In this document: positions 35,379-43,753 of the stretch, one piece after another | Position numbering within the stretch: the stretch's first letter is position 1 | Layout of the letters: every line of letters begins with the position of its first letter | Source: Palsa-892 sp035295845 | GTDB taxonomy: Bacteria; Pseudomonadota; Alphaproteobacteria; Rhizobiales; Xanthobacteraceae | Direction: 5' to 3' | NCBI GenBank assembly: GCA_035295845.1 | Contig: DATGIF010000031.1 | Location: 165,079-229,078, forward strand | Length of the DNA: 64,000 bases | Made by a program: the position numbers and the translations under genes | Notes under the pieces: model-generated | The model's database searches: none | What the model was told of the DNA's origin: nothing | The model's input: the letters and a program-made list of their open reading frames with translations, nothing else

Positions 35379-36779
35379 TTACGCTGCGGCGTCGGCGCGC
35401 GTCTCGCCCGCGAGCCACGTTTCGAGATCGGCCTTGGCGCGGCGCGTGATCGCTTCCTTGCGGGCAACGGCGCGTGCTGGTCCACGGAATTTTCCGCCGG
35501 TCGCCTTGCGCGGTTCGTCCTCGAGGAGAGGGAACAGGCCGAAATTGATGTTCATCGGCTGATACGAGCGCGGACCCGCGTCGATGGTCTCGATATGGCC
35601 GCCGGTGATGTGGGCGAGCAAAGCGCCAAGCGCCGTGGTGACGGGCGGCATGCGCGGCTCCTCGCCCTGCCGCTCGGCGGCGGCGAAGCGGCCGGCGAGA
35701 AGACCCATGGCGGCGCTCTCCACGTAGCCCTCGCAGCCGGTGATCTGGCCGGCGAAGCGCAGCCGTGAATCGGCTTTCAGGCAAAGCGTCGCGTCGAGCA
35801 ATCGCGGTGCGTCGAGATAGGTGTTGCGATGCAAGCCGCCGAGCCGCGCGAATTCGGCGCGCTCGAGCCCCGGGATCATCCGGAACACGCGCGTCTGCTC
35901 GCCGTGGCGGAGCTTGGTCTGGAAGCCCACCATGTTGAACAGCGTGCCGAGTTTGTTGTCCTGCCGGAGCTGCGCCACCGCATAGGGCCTTTCGGCCTTG
36001 TGCGGATTGGTAAGGCCGAACGGCTTCATCGGCCCGTGGCGGAGCGTCTCGCCGCCGCGCGCGGCCATCACCTCGATCGGCAAGCAGCCGTCGAAATAGG
36101 GCGTGCCTTCCCATTCCTTGAACTCGACCTGGTCGGCCGCGTTCAGCGCTTCAACAAAGCGCTCGTATTCGACGCGGCTGAACGGGCAGTTGATGTAGTC
36201 GGCGCCGGAGCCGCCGGGGCCCGTCTTGTCGTAGCGTGACTGAAACCAGGCGATGGAAAAATCGATCGAATCCTTGTGCACGATCGGCGCGATCGCATCG
36301 AAGAAGGCAAGCGCCTCTCCGCCGGTACGCGAGCGGATCGCCTCGGCGAGCGCCGGCGAGGTGAGGGGGCCGGTGGCGACAATCGCGATGTCCCAATCCG
36401 CGGGCGGCGCCGCGATTTCTTCGCGCGCGATTTCAATCAACGGATGGCGTTCGATCGCCGTCGTCACGGCGGTGGAAAATCCTTCGCGGTCGACCGCGAG
36501 CGCGCCGCCGGCGGGCACCTGATTGGCGTCGGCCGCCGCCATGACCAGCGAGCCGAGGCGCCGCATCTCGTGATGCAGGAGGCCGACCGCGTTCATCGCC
36601 GAGTCGTCGGAGCGGAAGGAATTGGAGCAGACGAGTTCGGCGAGCCGCTCCGTCTTGTGTGCGGGCGTCATTTGCCGCGGCCGCATCTCGTGCAGCACGA
36701 CCGGCACGCCGCGCTTGGCCGCCTGCCAGGCCGCCTCCGCACCGGCGAGCCCTCCGCCGACAATGTGGATCGGTCTCAT
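35379..36779 (-). CDS. trmFO: methylenetetrahydrofolate-tRNA-(uracil-5-)-methyltransferase TrmFO
   Basis: This 466-residue flavoprotein makes the ribothymidine at tRNA position 54 using methylene-THF and FADH2. The N-terminal dinucleotide fold is MRPIHIVGGGLAGAEAAW; ELVCSNSFRSDDSAMNAVGL and VNCPFSRVEYERFV-type motifs (here YINCPFSRVEYERFVEALN) are diagnostic, as is YQPMNINFGLFPLL near the C-terminus. It faces the NDUFAF6-like gene (stops six bases apart). Its ATG overlaps the cupin stop, so it is probably the second gene of a pair. Confidence 0.96.
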   Translation of the reverse strand: MRPIHIVGGGLAGAEAAWQAAKRGVPVVLHEMRPRQMTPAHKTERLAELVCSNSFRSDDSAMNAVGLLHHEMRRLGSLVMAAADANQVPAGGALAVDREGFSTAVTTAIERHPLIEIAREEIAAPPADWDIAIVATGPLTSPALAEAIRSRTGGEALAFFDAIAPIVHKDSIDFSIAWFQSRYDKTGPGGSGADYINCPFSRVEYERFVEALNAADQVEFKEWEGTPYFDGCLPIEVMAARGGETLRHGPMKPFGLTNPHKAERPYAVAQLRQDNKLGTLFNMVGFQTKLRHGEQTRVFRMIPGLERAEFARLGGLHRNTYLDAPRLLDATLCLKADSRLRFAGQITGCEGYVESAAMGLLAGRFAAAERQGEEPRMPPVTTALGALLAHITGGHIETIDAGPRSYQPMNINFGLFPLLEDEPRKATGGKFRGPARAVARKEAITRRAKADLETWLAGETRADAAA

Positions 36780-37141
36780 GCCCTTTTCATATAGGCGGGC
36801 GTGCCGCCCGCGAGAAAATCCTCGCGCGGCGGACAGAAAATGTCGATCACCTGCGTGTCTTCCGGAAACGTCGCCTCGTGGGGTACACCGCCCGGGATCA
36901 CCGCCACGTCGCCCGGTCCCATCAGGCGTTTTTCATCGCCGATGCGAAGCTCCATCTTGCCTTTCAGCATCCAAACGAGCTGCTCGTTCGGATGCGAATG
37001 CGCGCCGGCGACGGCGCCGGCCTTCATCTCCCACCACACGATCATGCCTTGCTTGCCGGCCATCAGACGGCGCGAGATCTTGTCGGTGATTTTTTCCAGC
37101 GGAATGTCCGTGAGCGCGCTGAAGCCGGTGAGTGTAGGCAT
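36776..37141 (-). CDS. cupin-domain protein
   Basis: A 121-residue single cupin. The metal-binding motif 1 is GAHSHPNEQLVWMLKGKMEL and motif 2 is DVAVIPGGVPHEATF, so both sets of histidine/glutamate ligands are present. The ATG at 37141 has AAGGAG upstream. Function (dioxygenase, isomerase or sugar-binding) cannot be told. The ATGA overlap with trmFO suggests co-expression. Confidence 0.85.
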   Translation of the reverse strand: MPTLTGFSALTDIPLEKITDKISRRLMAGKQGMIVWWEMKAGAVAGAHSHPNEQLVWMLKGKMELRIGDEKRLMGPGDVAVIPGGVPHEATFPEDTQVIDIFCPPREDFLAGGTPAYMKRA

Positions 37142-37215
37142 GACCGCTCCTTGGTTTTCCAAACTTTAGGCGCGGCAGCCGCGGCGGGCAATCAAGGGAT
37201 TCTTGCGCGCAAAAT

Positions 37216-37244
37216 AAAAGCCCCGGCTTTTGGCCGGGGCTTTT
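37216..37244 (-). terminator. strong bidirectional terminator
   Basis: A perfect 12-bp stem, AAAAGCCCCGGC (37216-37227) with GCCGGGGCTTTT (37233-37244), has a 5-base loop; the minus strand continues as TTTTATTTTG. It lies 23 bases past the DUF1127 stop and insulates the cupin-trmFO pair downstream. Confidence 0.9.
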
Positions 37245-37267
37245 CGGTCACGAACGAAGTTCGGTGG

Positions 37268-37429
37268 TCAGATCAAGCGGGATGCGTGGCGCGCGATCGC
37301 GTCGATCTCGCCGCGCCGGATGTTGATGTCGGCGAGCTCGCGGTCATCGAGCCGCATCAGCTCTTCGTAGGTCCGCTCGTAAGCGCGCCAGCGCTTGTAG
37401 AGCCGGACGATAGTTCCCCAGAGCAACAT
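37268..37429 (-). CDS. DUF1127 small protein
   Basis: This 53-residue basic protein begins MLLWGTIVRLYKRWRAYER and has the DUF1127 core LMRLDDRELADINIRRGEID, followed by IARHASRLI. In other alphaproteobacteria DUF1127 proteins of about 45-55 residues affect small-RNA turnover, phosphate and carbon metabolism. It stands alone between a terminator and a 277-base intergenic gap, consistent with its own promoter. Confidence 0.88.
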   Translation of the reverse strand: MLLWGTIVRLYKRWRAYERTYEELMRLDDRELADINIRRGEIDAIARHASRLI

Positions 37430-37706
37430 GTTGGAATCTCCTTCAGTCTCGCGAACCGCTTGGAATCGGTTCGCCCTTTGGTTTCGGCTCTATATCTAGC
37501 CCCGGGCGGCGCTTTTGGTAGCAGTGCAGCATCATCGCTGCATTGCGGTAAACGCATGCGAATTACATGATTTTTTCGTATTTCAGACGCGATTCAGTTG
37601 CCGCTTTGAGCGGCTAAGGGAAAGGCTCGCTTCGCATCCAAACCCGGGCTATATCCGCGCCGCTTTCCGGCGGCCGCCGGATTTTTCGTGTTCCGGGGAG
37701 ATGGCG

Positions 37707-38498
37707 ATGGCGAAAGCCAAGAAAACGAAAAGCAAGACGTCGAAGGCGAAGGCGCGTCCGCAAGCCAAGAAGAAGTCCGCGAAGGAAATCGCCGGACCCT
37801 CGTTCCTGTTCGCGGCGAAGATCACGACGCTGCCCATCGTCGGCTCCAACCATCTCTTTCCGGTCCGCCGCATCTATTGCATCGGCCGCAATTACGCGGC
37901 GCACGCCCGCGAAATGGGCTCGGACCCCACGCGCGAACCGCCGTTTTTCTTCCAGAAACCGACCGACGCGGTGCAGGTAGTGATGCCGGGCAAGGTCGTT
38001 GACCATCCCTATCCGCCGCTCACCAAGAACTACCATTACGAGGTGGAGCTCGTGGCGGTGCTGAAGTCCGGCGGCAAGAACATTCCCGCCTCCAAGGCGT
38101 TGAGCCACGTTTACGGCTACGCCGTCGGCCTCGACATGACACGGCGCGATCTGCAAATCGGCATGCGCGAGCAGAAGAAGCCCTGGTCGCTCGGCAAGGG
38201 CTTCGACCATGGCGCGCCGATCGGGCCCATTCTTCCCGCGGCGAAGATCGGCCATCCGTCGAAGGGGTCGATTTCGCTTTCCGTCAACGGCGAGGAAAAG
38301 CAGAAATCCGATCTTTCCAACATGACCTGGAGTGTGCCCGAGCAGATCGAGAAACTGTCGGAAGCGTTTGAATTAAAAGCCGGCGATCTGATCATGACCG
38401 GCACGCCGGAGAATGTCGGCGCGGTCGTTCCCGGCGATGTGATCGTGTGCAAGATCGCGGGCCTGCCGGATCTGTCGATCCGCATCGCCAAGAGCTAG
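37707..38498 (+). CDS. fumarylacetoacetate hydrolase-family protein with lysine-rich N-terminus
   Basis: A 263-residue FAH-family enzyme: YCIGRNYAAHAREMGSDP, FFFQKPTDAVQVV, YEVELVAVLKSGGKN with the metal-binding glutamates, and MTGTPENVGAVVPGD. Such enzymes hydrolyse or decarboxylate beta-diketo acids in aromatic catabolism. The first ~30 residues (AKAKKTKSKTSKAKARPQAK...) are nearly all Lys/Ala/Ser, like a histone-H1 tail, and are not part of the FAH fold. I chose ATG 37707, six bases after GGGGAG; another ATG is two codons earlier. Confidence 0.88.
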   Translation: MAKAKKTKSKTSKAKARPQAKKKSAKEIAGPSFLFAAKITTLPIVGSNHLFPVRRIYCIGRNYAAHAREMGSDPTREPPFFFQKPTDAVQVVMPGKVVDHPYPPLTKNYHYEVELVAVLKSGGKNIPASKALSHVYGYAVGLDMTRRDLQIGMREQKKPWSLGKGFDHGAPIGPILPAAKIGHPSKGSISLSVNGEEKQKSDLSNMTWSVPEQIEKLSEAFELKAGDLIMTGTPENVGAVVPGDVIVCKIAGLPDLSIRIAKS

Positions 38499-38541
38499 CT
38501 CATCCTTATTTTCGCCCGCCGGTCGGCGCAGTAACCGCGCC

Positions 38542-39249
38542 ATGCGAATCTCAACTGCTTCGTTGGCGCTGTTCGCGGCGCTTTGCCACACCGCGTTTGC
38601 GCAATCGGCGCAGCCGCCGTCCGAGCCGCCGCCGCAAATTCCGCCGTCGACCGAACAAAAAGCGGCCCCGCCGGTCACCCAGCCGGGGACGGGGATAGAG
38701 GTGGGACCCGCCCTTCCGCCGCCTCCGTCGCCGGAAGCGACAACGCCGCCTAATCCGCTTCAAGTTCCGCCCGACACCGAAGTCTCGCCTGCTGCGGTAC
38801 CTCCGGCCGGTCCGAAACTTCCGCAACCGGTTTTGCCCGAACCAAAAACGCAGCTCGACACGTCTAAGGCTCCGCCCCCGATCGAGGATTCTCCGCTCGC
38901 GGTCCCGCCACCGGCGCAACCCTTGCTGCCGCCTTCCGCCACGCCGCCGCTGCAACAGCAGACGGCGAGCGTCAGCCCGGAAACCGCGGCCTATCTCAAG
39001 GAAATCGGCATCGATCCCGGCGCGCCGGATGTGATCGAGGTTTCGCAGGACAATGTCGGCGCCGTTTCGCTCGATTCGCTTGCGGCCGCGCGCGATGAAA
39101 CGCGTGTGCGCCGCTTCATCTATACGCGCACCTTCATGCACCGCTTCCTCGCCGATCCGGACAATGTGCGGATCGAGCCCGACAAATACGACATCGCCTT
39201 TCTCACGCCGGACGAAGTGAACCTGATTTCGGACCTGCTGAATAAATAG
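38542..39249 (+). CDS. secreted proline-rich protein with an unnamed C-terminal domain
   Basis: The 235-residue product has a signal peptide (1-20, ending HTAFAQ), a ~125-residue proline-rich low-complexity linker, and a C-terminal domain of about 85 residues (TAAYLKEIGIDPGAPDVIEV..., ending near FLTPDEVNLISDLLNK). The C-terminal domain aligns with most of the protein at 48655-49059: both have YLKxIGxDP, a VSLxxLA motif, RFIxTR and FLTxEE. I do not recognise the domain in any named family. It sits between two FAH-family genes. Confidence 0.72.
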   Translation: MRISTASLALFAALCHTAFAQSAQPPSEPPPQIPPSTEQKAAPPVTQPGTGIEVGPALPPPPSPEATTPPNPLQVPPDTEVSPAAVPPAGPKLPQPVLPEPKTQLDTSKAPPPIEDSPLAVPPPAQPLLPPSATPPLQQQTASVSPETAAYLKEIGIDPGAPDVIEVSQDNVGAVSLDSLAAARDETRVRRFIYTRTFMHRFLADPDNVRIEPDKYDIAFLTPDEVNLISDLLNK

Positions 39250-39350
39250 CTTTCACCGCCTGCTGCGGTGCAGCGCAATTCCGCCAGTCGAAAACTGGGC
39301 CGCGCTCTGCTAGATAGGGGCAAACCAGCCTAAATCTGCGGGAGGAATAA

Positions 39351-41177
39351 ATGGCGCAATGGATCCGCTTCGAGAAAGGCGGCAAGACCGGCTTCGGCAC
39401 GCTCGAAGGCGAAACGATTTCCGTTCATTCCGGCGATATCTTCGCCGGTGCCAAGGCTACGGGCGAAAACGTGGCGCTCAAGGACGTAAAAGTGCTCACG
39501 CCCTGCGTGCCCTCGAAGATGATTTGCCTGTGGAACAACTTCCACCAGCTCGCCGCCAAGAACGACTTCCAGCACCCCAAGGACCCGCTCTACTTCCTCA
39601 AGGCGCCGAACGCCTATCATCCGGCGGGCGCGCCGATCCGACGGCCGCCGACCTATGACGGCCGCATCGTCTATGAGGGCGAGCTCGGCGTCGTGATCGG
39701 CAAGCAATGTTTCAACATCAGCGAGGCCGAGGCCAAGGATTACATTTTCGGCTACACCTGCGTGAACGACGTCACCGCCGTCGACCTGATGAAGCTGTTC
39801 CCGACTTTCGATCAGTGGACGCGGGCGAAGAGCTTCGACACCTTCGGCGTGTTCGGCCCGACGATCGCGACCGGCGTCGATCCGGCGAAGCTCGTGATCC
39901 GCACCGTCCTCAACGGAAAAGAAGTGCAGAACTACCCCGTCGCCGACATGTTCTTCCCGCCTTACAAGCTCGTCGCCGCGGTTTCCAAGGACATGACGCT
40001 GATGCCCGGCGATATCATCGCCTGCGGCACCTCGCTCGGCGCCGGCGTCATGGCGAGCGCCCACAATGTCGTCGACATCGTCATCGACGGCGTCGGCAAG
40101 CTCACCAATAGCTTCGATCAGGTCTTGCCGAGCCCGTATCTCTTCGGCCAGCCGCCGAAGCCGAAGAAGATTTGCGTCGTCGGCGCCGGCGCCATCGGCG
40201 GGCTGATGGCGGCGAAGTTCGCGCTCGCCGGTAACGAGGTGACGGTGATCGATCAAGGCGCACATCTCGCCGCGATCAAGAAGAACGGCCTCAAGCTCGA
40301 GTGGCACGACGGCAAGGTGGAGACCGCGAAGGTCAAGACAGCGGATAAGCCGGCCGACGCGGGCCCGCAGGACATCGTCGTGCTCGCGGTGAAGGCGCAT
40401 TACCTCGACCAGGTGGTGCGCGAAATCGACAGCATGCTCGGACCCGACACCATCGTGCTCACGGTGCAGAACGGTCTGCCGTGGTGGTACTTCCAGAAGC
40501 TCGGCGGCCAGTACGACAACCAGCGTCTGAAAAGCCTCGACCCGTCCGGCGTGCTCACCAAGAAAATCGACGCCAACCGGCTGATCGGCTGCGTGGTGTA
40601 TCCGGCGGCGGCGGTCACCGCGCCGGGTGTCATTCATCATGTCGAGGGCGACCGCTTCCCGATCGGCGAACTCGACGGCAAGGAGACGCCGCGGGTGAAA
40701 GAGCTGCACGATGTTTTCGTCAAAGCAGGCCTCAAGTCGCGTGTGCTGAAGGACATTCGCTCCGAAATCTGGCTCAAAGCCTGGGGCAATCTCTCCTTCA
40801 ATCCGATCTCGGCGCTCACCCACGCCACCCTCGTCGACATCTGCCAGTTCGCCGAGACGCGCGAACTCGCGGCGACCATGATGAAAGAGGCGCAGGACAT
40901 CGCCCAGAAGCTCGGCGTCGTCTTTCGCGTCTCCATCGACAAGCGCATCGCCGGCGCGGAGTCCGTCGGCGCCCACAAGACCTCGATGCTGCAGGACGTG
41001 GAGGCCGGCCGCTCGCTCGAAACCGAGGCGCTGATCGGCTCGATCCTCGAAATGGCGAAGCTCACCAACACGCCGGCGCCGGCGATCGAGTCGGTCTACG
41101 CGCTGGTGAAGTTGCTCAACAAGGTGATGCTCGCCGAAGGCGGCGGCGTGAAGGTGGAGAAGGCGAAAGCGGCCTGA
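39351..41177 (+). CDS. fused FAH hydrolase - ketopantoate reductase-type dehydrogenase
   Basis: The 608-residue protein is a two-domain fusion. Residues about 1-265 are a fumarylacetoacetate hydrolase domain (YFLKAPNAYHPAGAPIRRPP, YEGELGVVIGKQCFNI, FGVFGPTIATGVDPAKLVIR). Residues about 275-600 are an ApbA/PanE domain starting with the NAD(P)-binding glycine motif ICVVGAGAIGGLMAAKFALAGN. It also has AVKAHYLDQVV, VQNGLPWWYFQKLG and the C-terminal helical KAWGNLSFNPISALTHATL. Each half alone would be a full-length enzyme. It may couple C-C bond hydrolysis or decarboxylation to 2-keto/2-hydroxy-acid redox in one pathway; the substrate is unknown. Confidence 0.92.
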   Translation: MAQWIRFEKGGKTGFGTLEGETISVHSGDIFAGAKATGENVALKDVKVLTPCVPSKMICLWNNFHQLAAKNDFQHPKDPLYFLKAPNAYHPAGAPIRRPPTYDGRIVYEGELGVVIGKQCFNISEAEAKDYIFGYTCVNDVTAVDLMKLFPTFDQWTRAKSFDTFGVFGPTIATGVDPAKLVIRTVLNGKEVQNYPVADMFFPPYKLVAAVSKDMTLMPGDIIACGTSLGAGVMASAHNVVDIVIDGVGKLTNSFDQVLPSPYLFGQPPKPKKICVVGAGAIGGLMAAKFALAGNEVTVIDQGAHLAAIKKNGLKLEWHDGKVETAKVKTADKPADAGPQDIVVLAVKAHYLDQVVREIDSMLGPDTIVLTVQNGLPWWYFQKLGGQYDNQRLKSLDPSGVLTKKIDANRLIGCVVYPAAAVTAPGVIHHVEGDRFPIGELDGKETPRVKELHDVFVKAGLKSRVLKDIRSEIWLKAWGNLSFNPISALTHATLVDICQFAETRELAATMMKEAQDIAQKLGVVFRVSIDKRIAGAESVGAHKTSMLQDVEAGRSLETEALIGSILEMAKLTNTPAPAIESVYALVKLLNKVMLAEGGGVKVEKAKAA

Positions 41178-41187
41178 AGTCAGTCCC

Positions 41188-41940
41188 GTGGACATCGGCA
41201 CCATCGCGCTGCTCGCCGGCGCGGGGCTGATCGGCGGCGTCGCCAATGCGATTGCCGGCGGCGCCACGCTGATCACATTCCCGGCGATGCTGGCGAGCGG
41301 CATTCCGCCGGTGGTGGCCAACGCCTCGAACGCGGTGGCGGTGACGCCCGGCCATTTGATCGCGGCGCTTGCCGACCGCGAACGCCTGCCGAAGCTCGAC
41401 CGGCGGTTGGTGATCGTCATCTTGCTGTCGCTGATCGGGGCCGCGATCGGCGCCGTGCTTCTCCTCGTCACCACCGACCGCACGTTTCTGCTTTTGGTGC
41501 CGTTCCTCGTAGGCGCGGCGACGCTGATTTTTGCTTTTGCCAGGCAAATCCAGGCGGCGGTGAGCCGAAAGGGCAGGCCGCATCCGTTTCTGGCCGAGAT
41601 CCTGCTCGTGCCCGCCACCATCTATGGCGGCTATTTCGGCGGCGGCCTCGGCGTGATGCTGCTCGCGATCCTCGGCGTCCTCGGCATTCACGACGTGCGC
41701 GCGGCCAACGTGCTGAAGAACCTGCTCGCCACCGCGGTCAGCGCCGTCACCATTGCGATCTTCGTCGCGAAGGGGATCGTCGACTGGCCGCATACGCTGG
41801 TGATGCTTTTGGGCGCGGCCTGCGGCGGCTTTCTCGGCGGCTGGCTCGTGCGCGTCTTGCCGCCCGCCCCCGTGCGCACGGTGGTGATCGCCGCCGGAAG
41901 CGTCATCACGCTCTATTACGCTTGGCGGTATTGGACATAA
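41188..41940 (+). CDS. sulfite exporter TauE/SafE (TSUP) family permease
   Basis: The 250-residue protein has seven to eight predicted membrane segments and the TSUP N-terminal motif GLIGGVANAIAGGATLITFP and ANASNAVAVTPGHL, with the repeat-half GGYFGGGLGVMLLAILGVLG. TSUP permeases export sulfite, sulfoacetate or organic acids. The GTG start is 10 bases after the fusion gene stop, so it may export or import that pathway's acid. The substrate is inferred from context only. Confidence 0.88.
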   Translation: MDIGTIALLAGAGLIGGVANAIAGGATLITFPAMLASGIPPVVANASNAVAVTPGHLIAALADRERLPKLDRRLVIVILLSLIGAAIGAVLLLVTTDRTFLLLVPFLVGAATLIFAFARQIQAAVSRKGRPHPFLAEILLVPATIYGGYFGGGLGVMLLAILGVLGIHDVRAANVLKNLLATAVSAVTIAIFVAKGIVDWPHTLVMLLGAACGGFLGGWLVRVLPPAPVRTVVIAAGSVITLYYAWRYWT

Positions 41941-42102
41941 GCCCAGGATCTGGCTGCGATATTTTTCGGCTATGTCAACTGCCGCACAGATGTGCGTCGG
42001 GCCTGTTTCTTAAAAGTCATACTCGCGAAAACTGTTTTTCGCCCCCTCCAGGCGGCCGCCAAACAGGCTATTCTTGAATAACGGATTCCCTGGGGGCGTT
42101 GG

Positions 42103-42843
42103 GTGAAGAAATTCATTGCCGCCGCTGCAATGCTTGCGCTCGCGAGCGCGCCCGCGCTTGCGGCTCCCCCGCCGCCGGTGTTCAACTGGAGCGGTTTCTA
42201 TGCGGGCGGCAATATCGGCAGCGGGCTCGAGCAGGGACAGCCCGGTCTTCCCCCGAATTTCATCAGTTTTTCCCCAGGCCCCTCGCTCCCGACCACGACC
42301 TCTTACCACGGCAATGGCATCGTGGGCGGCGCGCAGGCGGGTTACAATTGGCAGTTCACGAACTGGGTCGTCGGCCTCGAGGCCGACCTCGGCGCTTCGG
42401 ACGCGCGCAGCACCCTCGGGTTCCTTTTTCCTGCGGGGGTAATATTTACCAGCCTGGCCGGGACCACAGAACTAAGAACTGATTTCTTTGGCACGGCGCG
42501 CGGGCGCATTGGTTACGCCACCGGCAATCTTTTGTTTTACGGCACCGGCGGTTTTGCCTGGGTGCACGAAAAGTTCACCACCTCGGGGACAACGTTCGTT
42601 TTTGCATCTCCCATCGGGACTTTTGCTTCGTCCGACTCGCAATGGATCGGCGGCTGGACCGCCGGCGGCGGCGTCGATTACGCCTTCGCGCCGAACTGGT
42701 TCGTTCGGCTCGAGTATCTGCATGTCGGTCTCGGCAGCCACAACTTCGCCATTGCGCCTGCTGTGACCGGCGCGTCGACCGTTCCCGTGACGTCGCGTTT
42801 CGATATCGTCCGCGTCGGCCTGAACTACAAATTCGGCTATTAG
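42103..42843 (+). CDS. outer-membrane beta-barrel protein (Omp25/31-like)
   Basis: A 246-residue protein: signal peptide 1-21 (ending APALAA), then the family entry motif VFNWSGFYAGGNIGSG and alternating hydrophobic strands. TARGRIGYATGNLLFYGTGG and VRLEYLHVGLGSHNFAI follow, with the C-terminal NYKFGY ending in an aromatic residue as outer-membrane barrels require. Related to the rhizobial/Brucella Omp25-Omp31 group. GTG start at 42103. It is similar in layout to the two barrel genes at the end of the window. Confidence 0.88.
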   Translation: MKKFIAAAAMLALASAPALAAPPPPVFNWSGFYAGGNIGSGLEQGQPGLPPNFISFSPGPSLPTTTSYHGNGIVGGAQAGYNWQFTNWVVGLEADLGASDARSTLGFLFPAGVIFTSLAGTTELRTDFFGTARGRIGYATGNLLFYGTGGFAWVHEKFTTSGTTFVFASPIGTFASSDSQWIGGWTAGGGVDYAFAPNWFVRLEYLHVGLGSHNFAIAPAVTGASTVPVTSRFDIVRVGLNYKFGY

Positions 42844-42870
42844 CGCCCGGCCTATCTCGATAGGTTTGGG

Positions 42871-42921
42871 CTTTGTCACCGGCCGCAGCCGGCGGCTTCA
42901 CCGCGGCCGCAGCCGACAAAG
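42871..42921 (+). promoter_or_regulatory. structured 5' leader of tupA
   Basis: CTTTGTC (42871-42877) pairs with GACAAAG (42915-42921), and inside that CGGCCGC (42880-42886) pairs with GCGGCCG (42903-42909), with small internal loops and a 16-base apical loop. The structure ends nine bases before the tupA ATG. It could act as a riboswitch-like or RBS-masking element; it does not match a known molybdate or tungstate cofactor RNA that I recognise. Confidence 0.5.
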
Positions 42922-42930
42922 AGATCTACA

Positions 42931-43752
42931 ATGCGAAGGACAATCATCGCGCTTCTGATCGCGCTCGGCTTGGCGCTTCCGGCCGCCGCGCAAGAACGCT
43001 CCGTCGTCGTCGCCTCGACGACCTCCACCGAGCAATCGGGCCTCTTCGGCTTCCTGCTGCCGCGCTTCACGGAAAAGACCGGCATTCAGGTGAAGGTCGT
43101 CGCCGTCGGCACCGGCCAGGCGCTCGACATCGGCCGGCGCGGCGATGCCGACGTCGTGTTCGTGCACGACAAAGCGGCGGAAGAAAAGTTCCTCGCCGAA
43201 GGCTTCGGCGTGAAGCGTTTCGACGTGATGTACAACGATTTCGTCGTGATCGGGCCGAAGAACGATCCCGCCCATATCGCGAGCGAAAAGAACGTGCTCG
43301 AAGCATTTCGCAAGATCGCGGCGGCGAAAGCGCCGTTCATCTCGCGCGGCGACAAATCCGGCACCAACGCGGCGGAACTTCGCTACTGGGCGGACGCCGG
43401 CATCAATCCCGCCGCCGAGCCCGGCGGCTGGTACCGCGAAATCGGCCAGGGCATGGGTGCCGCGCTCAACATGGCGGCGACGTCGAACGCCTACCTGCTT
43501 TCGGATCGCGGCACCTGGCTCTCGTTCAAGAACCGCGGTGAGCTTGCGATTGTGGTCGAGGGCGATCAGCGGCTGTTCAATCAGTATGGCGTGATGCTGG
43601 TGAACCCCGCCAGGCATCCGAATGTGAAGGTGAACGAAGGGCAGGCCTTCATCGATTGGCTGCTTTCGGCGGAAGGCCAGCGTGGAATCGCGGATTACAA
43701 GATCGGCGGCGAGCAACTGTTCTTTCCCAACGCGGCGGCGCGCGGCTCCTGA
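42931..43752 (+). CDS. tupA: tungstate ABC transporter substrate-binding protein
   Basis: The 273-residue periplasmic protein has a signal peptide (1-20, ending LPAAAQ) and the TupA/WtpA-like oxyanion pocket motif VVVASTTSTEQSGLFGFLLP. VVAVGTGQALDIGRRGDADV, GDKSGTNAAELRYWADAGI and DRGTWLSFKNRGELAIVVEG follow, all close to TupA. It binds tungstate (or molybdate) for uptake. It faces tupB: their stop codons are one base apart. Confidence 0.9.
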   Translation: MRRTIIALLIALGLALPAAAQERSVVVASTTSTEQSGLFGFLLPRFTEKTGIQVKVVAVGTGQALDIGRRGDADVVFVHDKAAEEKFLAEGFGVKRFDVMYNDFVVIGPKNDPAHIASEKNVLEAFRKIAAAKAPFISRGDKSGTNAAELRYWADAGINPAAEPGGWYREIGQGMGAALNMAATSNAYLLSDRGTWLSFKNRGELAIVVEGDQRLFNQYGVMLVNPARHPNVKVNEGQAFIDWLLSAEGQRGIADYKIGGEQLFFPNAAARGS

Positions 43753-43753
43753 A

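Noticed and set aside
38600..38960. Proline-rich segment as a possible frameshift artefact
   Set aside because: The frame is open with a signal peptide before it and a conserved domain after it, so it is a genuine linker.
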